Source: a bacterium
GTDB taxonomy: Bacteria; Patescibacteriota; Gracilibacteria; Absconditabacterales; Absconditicoccaceae
Direction: 5' to 3'
Assembly (NCBI GenBank): GCA_020629735.1
Contig: JAHDCT010000078.1
Location: 1-5,656, forward strand
DNA length: 5,656 nt
Positions within the stretch are counted from its first letter, which is position 1, and each line of letters begins with the position of its first letter. A program made the position numbers and the translations under genes. Shown piece after piece: positions 1 to 5,656 of this stretch. A model generated the notes under the pieces. It had not been told where the DNA came from. It searched no databases and saw only the letters and a program-made list of their open reading frames with translations.

Positions 1-5
1 AGAAC

Positions 6-572
6 ATGGCAAGAACAAAAAAAGTACAAAAAATTGAAGATAGTTATTGATCACTTCTCATGATGGGAATCAAAACGCTTTTCAGTTTCAGTATAAGTTG
101 AAGACTTTCTAGAGGGCAGCTATGGATTGCTGATACGATGCTGAGAACACGAACAAGTTTTATATTGTTGCTTGATCTCGCCATTTTCAAAGTTCCAGTA
201 CTATTTTTCTTATTTTTGCTCGCCTGACTTATTAAAACAATTTTACTCATAGTTCAGAGGCTAAACGACCTAAACGTAAACCAAAGACGACTTTTAGCGC
301 GATTATGAATAGTAATTTTCTGTCTTCTCGTCAATCATCTGATAACTTGGATAATCCTAATCATATGTTTCATAGCTCTGCAAATTTATCTCTACGCGAT
401 AAGAGGTGAGCTCGGTGCAAATGAGTATGGAACAGATCCGATAAAAATCCAGCCAGGGTCTAATGAAAAATACGTGGTTATTGTGTGATTTTTCTTAGTG
501 TTACTTCTGTGTATGTGAGCAATAGTAGTTTTTCTAAAGTGAGGAGTGGCTTGGTTATTTGGTGGGGAGTAA
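6..572 (+). CDS. DUF805-type integral membrane protein (TGA read as Gly)
   Basis: Read with TGA as Gly, this frame gives 188 residues ending at TAA (570-572) and holds 7 in-frame TGAs. It carries three landmarks I associate with DUF805 membrane proteins: SGRLSRGQLW at residues 31-40, RLNDLN at 85-90 (the usual RLHD-like motif after the second helix) and NEYGTDP at 139-145. The conserved Gly32 of the first motif is itself a TGA (99-101). Hydrophobic segments lie at about 52-82, 99-131 and 157-177. The last is an extra C-terminal helix beyond the usual end near the YGxDP motif, followed by a short LFGGE tail. The ATG at 6 gives about 25 residues before the first motif, which is normal for the family, but the frame is open to the window edge, so an upstream start is possible. 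The function of DUF805 proteins is not established. Family assignment is fairly sure; start uncertain. Confidence 0.82.
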
Positions 573-606
573 GTAAATGAAGAGAAAAAACTTGCCTACA
601 TTAATG

Positions 607-634
607 TTGACATGTAGTAAATGTAAAGTATTAT
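607..634 (+). promoter_or_regulatory. Sigma70-type promoter for the 689-1024 gene
   Basis: A perfect -35 box TTGACA (607-612) is followed after 16 bases by TATTAT (629-634, 5 of 6 to TATAAT). The predicted start near 641 lies about 48 bases before the ATG at 689, or about 12 before the GTG at 653. It sits just after the stop of the DUF805 gene, so the downstream gene is likely transcribed on its own. This is the best-formed promoter in the window. Confidence 0.65.
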
Positions 635-688
635 GAAATAAAGTCGAATTAAGTGTTTGAAAATTTTTTCATTTTTAAAACACTTGAT

Positions 689-1024
689 ATGAAAGTTGAA
701 ATTGAAATTAAAAGAGATCATGTTTACTTCTACTACTACTGGAAAGGGGATAATCTACGACTTCAGACATCAAGAGAAGAATGGATAGAGGAAGAAGAAG
801 TCGTTTTAGTAAGTGGAGATGTGGCGGTTGATGAAAAAGGCCATATAGAACTTGTTGGCCGAGGAGAAATCAAGGAGGTGGATTTGAGTGTACTTGAATT
901 AGTAAATGCAATTACAAGTTACCAGTTTAAGCAAAATTTACCTTATATTTGTCTCACCATTGGTGACTCTCATGCCTTTACGAGGTCTATTCTATCACTT
1001 ACTTTCCAGCCTACCGACGAGTAG
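689..1024 (+). CDS. Hypothetical acidic protein without TGA codons
   Basis: The frame encodes 111 residues ending at TAG (1022-1024). I do not recognise a family. The N-terminal half looks like alternating beta strands (MKVEIEIKRDHVYFYYYWKG), then an acidic run EEWIEEEEVVLV and a further strand-rich stretch with VDEKGHIELVGRGEIKEVDL. No membrane segment or signal peptide is visible, so a soluble cytoplasmic protein is likely. A GTG at 653, directly after an in-frame TAA, would add 12 residues; I prefer the ATG because the added part (MFENFFIFKTLD) is low in complexity and the promoter leaves a reasonable leader. Neither start has a clear Shine-Dalgarno. All six of its glycines use GGN and none uses TGA, unlike the neighbouring genes, where TGA makes up roughly half to nine tenths of glycine codons. 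It has its own promoter and terminator. Confidence 0.75.
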   Translation: MKVEIEIKRDHVYFYYYWKGDNLRLQTSREEWIEEEEVVLVSGDVAVDEKGHIELVGRGEIKEVDLSVLELVNAITSYQFKQNLPYICLTIGDSHAFTRSILSLTFQPTDE

Positions 1025-1037
1025 AGTAATCAAAATG

Positions 1038-1078
1038 AATTAAAGAGTCATCTGAACAGATGGCTCTTCGCTTTAATT
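1038..1078 (+). terminator. Hairpin terminator after the 689-1024 gene
   Basis: AAGAGTCATCTG (1043-1054) pairs with CAGATGGCTCTT (1057-1068) with a single G-T wobble; the loop is realistically the tetraloop GAAC. An outer pair, AATTAAAG (1038-1045) with CTTTAATT (1071-1078), partly competes with the base of the stem and makes the element nearly symmetric. It begins 14 bases after the stop codon. The following T-run is short (CTTTAATT), so termination could be partial. Confidence 0.6.
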
Positions 1079-1093
1079 AAGAGATGTAGGCTA

Positions 1094-1126
1094 AGCTCTT
1101 GAGTTTAGAGCTCGGAATATTATTTT
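1094..1126 (+). promoter_or_regulatory. Possible promoter and small dyad before the 1190 gene
   Basis: TTGAGT (1099-1104) and TATTTT (1121-1126) are 16 bases apart and could serve as -35 and -10 boxes for the cysteine-rich gene, with a leader of about 57 bases. The -35 box overlaps an inverted repeat, AGCTCT (1094-1099) and AGAGCT (1107-1112) with a 7-base loop, which could be an operator or chance. The ATG at 1190 has only a weak AGAG about 5 bases upstream. Confidence 0.3.
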
Positions 1127-1189
1127 ACATCTAGATCATCATATAGATAAATAAAAATATCATATCCTTTAATTGCTGGCTAGAGATAT

Positions 1190-3037
1190 ATGCAACAAGA
1201 AGTTTACGAATACATAAGTAAAAAAATGAACGATCCAATTATCGAGCGACGCACCTGTGTGATAAGCGGGAATAAGTTTGCAATTTTCGAGTCTGATAAG
1301 CTCATGTTAGAAAAAATAAGTCCTAAAATCGCAGGAAAAAAATATCACTTACCGCTCCCTCAATTAGCTCCAGAGATAAGACATAGACTCCATACAATCT
1401 ACACTAATAAAAGACATCTGTATCATGAAACATGTGCTTTGTCATGAGAAAAAACAATTTCCAGAATTCATCCAAGCTTGTGATTAAAGGTCTACACGAA
1501 CGTAGCTTGGTCAGAAGGTGATCGAGATTATACAGATTACGGACTTGAGTATACCTGAGGAAATCCCCAAGACTATATTTTAAAGTTAGCGCGATCAACA
1601 CCGTATCAAGATATGATTTGATCATTTTCAAACGTAAAAAATAATGCGCGTTACACAAACCACACCGCAGATATTTTTGATTCATATTTAGTTTTCGATG
1701 CGCATACCATCGAAAAGTCAGCCTATAGTAGTAAAATTAATAGATCAAAATTCTTATTCGATTGTACAGGAGTAAGTCGCAGTGAATATTGTTACGAATG
1801 CCTCGATTGTCAAAAAATGTACTCATGTTTATTCTGTCAGGACAGTTCTTGATGTTCAAATTCTGTATACCTTCTAAACTGCCATGGATGCACAAATTGT
1901 ATTTGATGTGTAAATCTTATCCAACAGGAATATTGCATTTTTAATAAGCAAGTAACAAAAGAAGAATTCGAAAAATACAGAAAAAAACTTATCAGCCAGG
2001 AATATAAAATGGCAGATGAAACGCGAGAAAAACTCTGTGAAAAGGCTACGAGAAGAGCAGTAAACATACAGTCATCAGAAGAGTCTTGTTGAAATCATAT
2101 TGTATGATCAACCTGAGTAGTCTGATGTCATCTCATGGTAGATTGCCAAGATTGTCGTCGGTGTTCGAGCCTCAATGACGCTCAGGACTGTCGATGAACA
2201 ACAGCATATGGGCACAACTCGTTCTTGCTTTATAATTCATCTCAAGTAGGAAGGTTTTCGAATAATCTATTTTGTTCAAACATGGTTGGGAAAGGAGAAA
2301 ATCTACTTTACTGTCTCGATACGAAGAAATCTAAAAATTGTTTTTGATGCGTAAATCTCAAGCAAAAAGAATATTGTATCTTTAATAAACAATATACAAA
2401 AGAAACGTATGAACAACTTGTTCCTCAGCTCATAGAAGAGATGGAAAAGTTACACCAACGATGAAGATTTCTGCCATCATCAGCATCAATTTTTCCATAT
2501 AATGATACAGCAGCAAACGAGATCTATCCAGCTCAGAAGATTGTCACTTCAACTGGAGAAATCATAGAACAAAATAAATGATGAACATGAATAATTACAC
2601 TTCTGCAAAAAGAAGGTGACATTGTTGATGCGGTACTTGACCTTTGATGAGATGAGAAAATGAAGATAAAGCGGAGACTGAAGAACTCTGAAATAAACAT
2701 ACCAGACTGAATCGAAACAGTTGCTGCTAAAAGTCTCATGTGATCAGCAGAAAGTATTGATAACAGTATTTTACAAAAAGCAATTTTATGCGAAAGCACG
2801 TCAAGACCATTTCGTCTTATTAAACAAGAGTTAGACTTTTATCGTAAGCATAAATTGCCTCTCCCAAAAAAACATCCTGACGTGAGGTATGAAGAACGTA
2901 GTGCAAAAAGACCATGAAGAGAAGTATATCTTAGAACCTGTGATAGTACCTGAGAGCAAATGCTTTCTATGTATCCACAAAATGTTCCTTTTAGGGTGTT
3001 GTGTGAGGAGGAGTACAAAAAAGAGATCTTTGGGTAA
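1190..3037 (+). CDS. Cysteine-rich CPR-family protein, divergent paralog (TGA read as Gly)
   Basis: One open frame of 615 residues ends at TAA (3035-3037) and contains 22 TGAs read as Gly; GGN supplies about 14 more. It matches a cysteine-rich family I recall from CPR genomes, often auto-labelled 'CaiB/BaiF', though nothing here resembles a CoA-transferase. The order is: domain A (about 21-100) with C23-VISG and C82-ALSG; central module B1 (192-260) with a CxxC ladder ending in YCIFNKQVTKEEF; module B2 (about 300-410) ending in YCIFNKQYTKETY; a region unlike the paralog (about 440-515); and domain A' (about 532-605) with C534, QELDFYRKH, KHPDVR (His562), RPGREVYLRTC (C584). There are about 29 cysteines. 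No signal peptide or membrane segment is seen, so it is probably cytoplasmic. It is 42 residues longer than the paralog and lacks the Cys of the family's LCPEER motif (here LAPEIR). Function unknown; family assignment strong from the in-window paralog. Confidence 0.88.
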
Positions 3038-3124
3038 ACGTCTGTGAGAGGAAATGCAAGAAAGGAAGATGAAGCTTAGGAATGATGAATATATGAATGA
3101 GGAATATATTTTATTTAGAATAAA
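3038..3124 (+). other. Purine-rich spacer between the 1190 and 3125 genes
   Basis: These 87 bases separate two same-strand genes that may share a transcript. The stretch is rich in A and G. It holds a tiny frame, ATG at 3054 to TAA at 3144-3146 (30 residues, MQERKMKLRNDEY at its start, two TGAs), preceded closely by AGAGGA. That frame overlaps the start of the next gene out of frame, and I do not call it a gene. No terminator is visible. Confidence 0.4.
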
Positions 3125-3505
3125 ATGAGTATGAAAAACACGTTAATTAAGGTTGGATATATCTGATGCTCAATAATAAAATTTATCTTACCCATACTAT
3201 TGTTGGTATGAATTATAGTATTTGTTCTCATAGCGGCTACATGAGAAGCTCAGCAAAATTGATGTGATACGTGACTTGAATGCCTCCCGGTAAATATTCG
3301 AATTTTCTTGTGAGTTATGGTTATTTTATTGATTTTATCTTGTGTCTGAATTTATCGAAGAATAAAGCAAATTAACCAGATAGCTGATGCAGATTTGTCG
3401 ACTACTGAAAAGTTATGATGGTTATCAATGCTGTCAACAAAGTGATGATCTACACTTCGGTTTTTGAAAGAGAAGGAGATAGAAAAGGAAGAGAAATGAA
3501 AGTAA
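3125..3505 (+). CDS. Small two-helix membrane protein (TGA read as Gly)
   Basis: With TGA as Gly this frame gives 126 residues ending at TAA (3503-3505). It has 11 TGAs against a single GGN glycine, and under the standard code would be destroyed. Two hydrophobic segments are clear, at about 17-38 (IIKFILPILLLVGIIVFVLI) and 58-77 (IRIFLGVMVILLILSCVGIY). They flank a short loop with C47 and C53 that could form a disulfide if it lies outside. RRIKQ directly after the second helix fits the positive-inside rule, so N- and C-termini are probably cytoplasmic, with a charged tail EKEIEKEEKGK. I recognise no family. A TAG at 3116-3118 limits the start to ATG 3125 or ATG 3131; neither has a Shine-Dalgarno. 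It follows the cysteine-rich gene by 87 bases, so an operon is possible. The coherent membrane topology supports a real gene. Confidence 0.75.
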
Positions 3506-3751
3506 AATATTGGTGTAATTTATAAGTGGCTTTTTGTAGTAAATAAGCTTTCTGATGTATTTATAGAAATGTCTGAGATGCTACAATTAAATGTTGTGGG
3601 TCTTAATTATCAACTTATATCAGCATAAATGGGTGGAACAATTCTCATGATATCTCATGGGGCAACAATATTTTTATGGATATTCATTCACGCATTTTCT
3701 AATGCATTAATGTAGAGTTCTGAGCAGTAAAACTCTCCGTCCTCTAAATTC
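3506..3751. other. Convergent intergenic stretch with two abutting micro-ORFs
   Basis: This 246-base stretch lies between the 3' ends of the 3125 gene (+) and the 3752-5473 gene (-). On the plus strand, in the frame of the preceding gene, the reading continues open after its TAA for 40 codons to TAA at 3626-3628. This part includes ATG 3569, which would give 19 residues. ATG 3629 then abuts that stop (TAAATG) and runs 28 residues to TAG 3713-3715, with a hydrophobic core ATIFLWIFIHAF. These could be micro-proteins, a decayed extension of the upstream gene or chance; I see no Shine-Dalgarno. Nothing convincing is on the minus strand. Confidence 0.35.
3714..3736. terminator. Weak hairpin between the convergent genes
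   Basis: AGAGTT (3714-3719) pairs with AACTCT (3731-3736) around an 11-base loop, 16 bases beyond the stop of the minus-strand gene. Being symmetric it could act on either strand, but the stem is only 6 bp and there is no strong T-run, so the call is tentative. Confidence 0.25.
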
Positions 3752-5473
3752 TTATCCCAACATATGTTGTTGGTAGGCTTCATCCCCATATACTTTGGCA
3801 CTCGATCACTCCGGATATACGGAGAGGAGTATTTCGTCAGTGACATCACACTTTCTCAAAAAAAGCTTCCTTCCTGGACGTCTCTCAAACCTTTCTTGAT
3901 GCCTCACGTCAGGATGCTTACGAGGAAGTGCTAACCCATACTTACGATAAAAATCTAGCTCCTGTCTGATAATCCTGTATGGTCTTCATGAGGTTTCGCA
4001 AATAAGAATTTTTTTGAGTATGTCATCGGATACTTTTGTGGTATCTACCGGAATATCATCTCAGCTAAGTGTTTGAATTTCAGAAGGAATGTGTGGATCA
4101 TAATTTTCATCCTGTCGTTTGTATCATTTTGCTAGTGCTTCGGTGCGCTCAAGAGGGAAATATTCATGCGCAACGGTTTCATTGTATCAAAATGGTGAGA
4201 GAGAGGAGTCAAAGAATTCTCATCGCTCTCAACTAGCTTGCATATGTTCGATGATGCGAGGAACGAGTTTTTTGTATTCATCTTTTGTGTATTGCTTATT
4301 AAAAATGCAGTATTCTCCGTTCGTTATATTCGCGCATCAGAAGAGATGCTTACTATCACTGCAGTTGAGAGAGTAAAAGCAATCTGAGCAGTTGTAGACG
4401 AATCAGCAAAACAGATTGTTATATGTATGTAATGAACTCATGACTTCATAACTCTTAGATCATGTGACATAGCAGTTTGAGCAGTCCATAAGGGTGTCGC
4501 AATCTACGATAACTTGTGAGTAAGAAATATCCTGACTCTTCTCTACCTCAAATGAGAGGTGGATGTTTTTTGAAGATCAAATCGATCATCAAAACGCGTT
4601 TTCGCTTCAGTGAACATTGAGTGCAGGTGTGATTAATTGCTCAAAGGTGGTGTATCATTTTGGAGAATACTGGGAAAGGTGATCCTCAAATTCTTGTTTA
4701 GTAACCTGCTTATTGTTTATGCAATATTGTTTCTGGCTAAGTCATGAACAATCAATGCAATGACTACAATTTTGGAGTTGTTCGCATCCATAGCAATAAT
4801 TGCAGTCTTGAAGTTCTTTACTCCAGAAGCAGTGATAGCAATTGTTACAGTCTATACATTGATAGCATACCTTGCTATTAAAGATACAAGAAGAGTCGAT
4901 CACATCTTCACACGTTTGAAGGAGGTATCAGTACATACATTGTTGGCTATATTCTGAGGCAGTTGTCATGTAGCAATCTTTGCAGTATCAGCAGATGCTG
5001 GTGTAATCACAATTTTCGTTGTATTCTGAGACAAGTGATTTTGAAGGGACTTGCTGAGTGAGTCATGCAAACTGAGAAAAAAATCAGGGCGTATTAAAAT
5101 CAAAGTCCTTTCCATAGCTTGATGGATTTCGATCATCTCATAATCGAAATGTATATCAATAGACCGTGCTCGATGAATTCGGAGCATAGATACTAATAAT
5201 TGTCTCTCAAGTAGCATCACACTTTCTTCTATAGAGTTTTCTTTCATTGCGAAAGCTCATTCTTCTTCTTTGTCTTTCTTCTGGACAGAGAGTAGGTGAG
5301 GGGATAAGGTATCTTTTTCAAGCAATAACCGGACTTATCTTTTCGTAGAAGTCTTTATCCGATTGAAAGAGAGGGAATTGTGTTCATGAAACACGGCACG
5401 TTTTCCGTTCTAGAATGGGGTCGTTTGTTTTTTGAGAGATATGCTCATAGACTTTCGGATCTGTGTGTGTCAT
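3752..5473 (-). CDS. Cysteine-rich CPR-family protein, canonical-like copy (TGA read as Gly)
   Basis: The minus strand encodes 573 residues from ATG (5473-5471) to TAA (3754-3752), with 25 TGAs read as Gly and only 7 GGN glycines. It keeps more family landmarks than its paralog. Domain A (24-106) has C26-RVSG, KISPVIAGK, TLCPEER (Cys63), RNERKLYRRKC (C85) and SIYAP. Module B1 (155-262) has a dense CxxC ladder (VCYQCIDCNNCYHC) ending in YCINNKQVTKQEF. B2 (to about 400) ends in YCIFNKQYTKDEY, followed by SLSPFGYNETVAHEYFPL. Domain A' (490-565) has C492-ETSG, QELDFYRKY, KHPDVR (His520) and KLFLRKC (C542). There are about 33 cysteines and no signal peptide or membrane helix. The rows of cysteine pairs suggest metal binding or a stacked solenoid, but the function is unknown. 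It is transcribed towards its paralog and away from the putative regulator at 5600. No clear Shine-Dalgarno precedes the ATG. Confidence 0.88.
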
Positions 5474-5507
5474 AATAAAAATGAAAAAGATAAATGTTGA
5501 CAATTCA

Positions 5508-5535
5508 AAAATAATAACAGGCGTGCATTTTGCAA
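5508..5535 (-). promoter_or_regulatory. Possible promoter of the minus-strand cysteine-rich gene
   Basis: On the minus strand TTGCAA (5535-5530) and TATTTT (5513-5508) are 16 bases apart, each matching 4 of 6 consensus positions, and would leave a leader of about 30 bases before the ATG at 5473. The -10 box and spacing are the same as in the candidate before the paralog at 1190. In such AT-rich DNA the match may be chance. Confidence 0.3.
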
Positions 5536-5544
5536 GATAATTTG

Positions 5545-5550
5545 TATAAT
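5545..5550 (+). promoter_or_regulatory. -10 box of the divergent regulator gene
   Basis: A perfect TATAAT, preceded directly by TG, lies about 50 bases before the ATG at 5600. No good -35 is present at 16-18 bases upstream (GTGCAT is the closest), so this promoter may be weak or need an activator. It lies just outside the candidate minus-strand promoter, so the two could interfere. Confidence 0.5.
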
Positions 5551-5554
5551 AAGT

Positions 5555-5571
5555 GTGAAAAAAAGTTTCAC
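5555..5571. promoter_or_regulatory. Dyad over the likely start point of the regulator gene
   Basis: GTGAAA (5555-5560) and TTTCAC (5566-5571) form a perfect 6-base inverted repeat with a 5-base spacer, extended by one T-G pair. It begins 5 bases after the TATAAT box, where transcription should start, which is a typical place for a repressor operator. Since the downstream gene looks like a regulator, self-control is a reasonable guess. Confidence 0.4.
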
Positions 5572-5599
5572 GATTTTAAGAATATTCAATTATATAATT

Positions 5600-5656
5600 A
5601 TGCAAAAAATAGCTTCTCTCTTAGCAAAAGTAGGACTTTCAGAAAAACAATCTGAA
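5600..5656 (+). CDS. N-terminus of a probable TrmB-like HTH regulator (cut by window)
   Basis: Only 19 codons are present: ATG at 5600, then MQKIASLLAKVGLSEKQSE, open to the window end. The pattern of a short helix followed by LxxxGLSEKxxE is the usual opening of TrmB-family and related winged-helix transcriptional regulators, where it continues into Y-x-A-L-L. No TGA occurs in this short piece. The gene is divergent from the minus-strand cysteine-rich gene, with 126 bases between starts, and is preceded by a TATAAT box and a dyad. The leader is AT-rich without a Shine-Dalgarno. The start looks sound; the family call rests on few residues. Confidence 0.55.
   Translation, partial: MQKIASLLAKVGLSEKQSE

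Noticed and set aside
44..250. 68-residue minus-strand frame
   Set aside because: It lies opposite the DUF805 gene, whose plus-strand reading gives coherent membrane helices and family motifs once TGA is Gly; the minus frame is a shadow.
1190..1447. An 85-residue protein ending at the TGA at 1445
   Set aside because: This is only the standard-code fragment; the frame continues with family-conserved sequence to TAA at 3037.
1763..2377. Ferredoxin-type iron-sulfur protein
   Set aside because: The many CxxC pairs lack the CxxCxxCxxxCP pattern of ferredoxins and continue far beyond one cluster site; the period of three points elsewhere.
4119..4957. Plus-strand frames at 4119-4376 and 4760-4957, the latter with a hydrophobic look
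   Set aside because: Both are antisense to the minus-strand cysteine-rich gene; the repetitive Val/Ile/Ala content of the second arises from the complement of its cysteine codons.
1190..5473. Pseudogenes with many nonsense mutations
   Set aside because: Only TGA interrupts the frames, never TAA or TAG, there are no frameshifts, and the TGA positions fall on conserved glycines.
1190..5473. TGA as tryptophan (mycoplasma-type code)
   Set aside because: TGA aligns with GGN, not TGG, at three paralog positions and at the conserved Gly of the DUF805 SGRxxR motif.
1..5656. CRISPR array, tRNA or rRNA genes, insertion sequence
   Set aside because: I saw no regularly spaced direct repeats, no tRNA cloverleaf, no rRNA signature and no transposase-like frame on either strand.

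Overview
The window reads coherently only when TGA is translated as glycine and TAA/TAG are the sole stops (genetic code 25). That code is known from two Candidate Phyla Radiation lineages, Gracilibacteria (BD1-5/GN02) and Absconditabacteria (SR1). With the standard code every large gene breaks into fragments; with TGA as Gly four complete or nearly complete genes appear, carrying 7, 22, 11 and 25 in-frame TGAs, and all five stop codons in the window are TAA or TAG. The reassignment to Gly rather than Trp can be shown inside the window. Two paralogous genes align at family-conserved glycines, where one copy uses TGA and the other GGN (SG, AGK and RPG positions), and TGG is used separately for Trp. 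The DNA is AT-rich and the leaders mostly lack good Shine-Dalgarno sequences. The two lineages cannot be told apart from this window.

Layout: (1) 6-572 (+), a DUF805-type small membrane protein, possibly starting before the window. (2) A well-formed sigma70-like promoter at 607-634 leading to 689-1024 (+), an acidic hypothetical protein that, unlike its neighbours, contains no TGA codon; a hairpin terminator follows. (3) 1190-3037 (+), a 615-residue cysteine-rich protein of a family I recall from CPR genomes. (4) 3125-3505 (+), a 126-residue protein with two membrane segments. (5) A 246-base convergent intergenic stretch with two tiny abutting ORFs in the frame of the preceding gene. (6) 3752-5473 (-), a 573-residue paralog of gene 3, facing it tail to tail. 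(7) A divergent control region with a TATAAT box and a dyad over the likely start point, then the first 19 codons of a probable TrmB-like winged-helix regulator at 5600-5656 (+).

The most interesting content is the convergent pair of cysteine-rich paralogs. Both have the layout A-B1-B2-A'. A and A' are related metal-knuckle-like end domains, with identical key-residue spacings in both paralogs. B1 and B2 are central modules with most cysteines spaced in multiples of three residues, each ending in a signature of the form YC-I-x-N-K-Q-[VY]-T-K. Their biochemical function is unknown to me; metal binding or a stacked-cysteine solenoid is inference. The promoter region next to the minus-strand copy is shared with the putative regulator, so co-regulation is possible but not shown.
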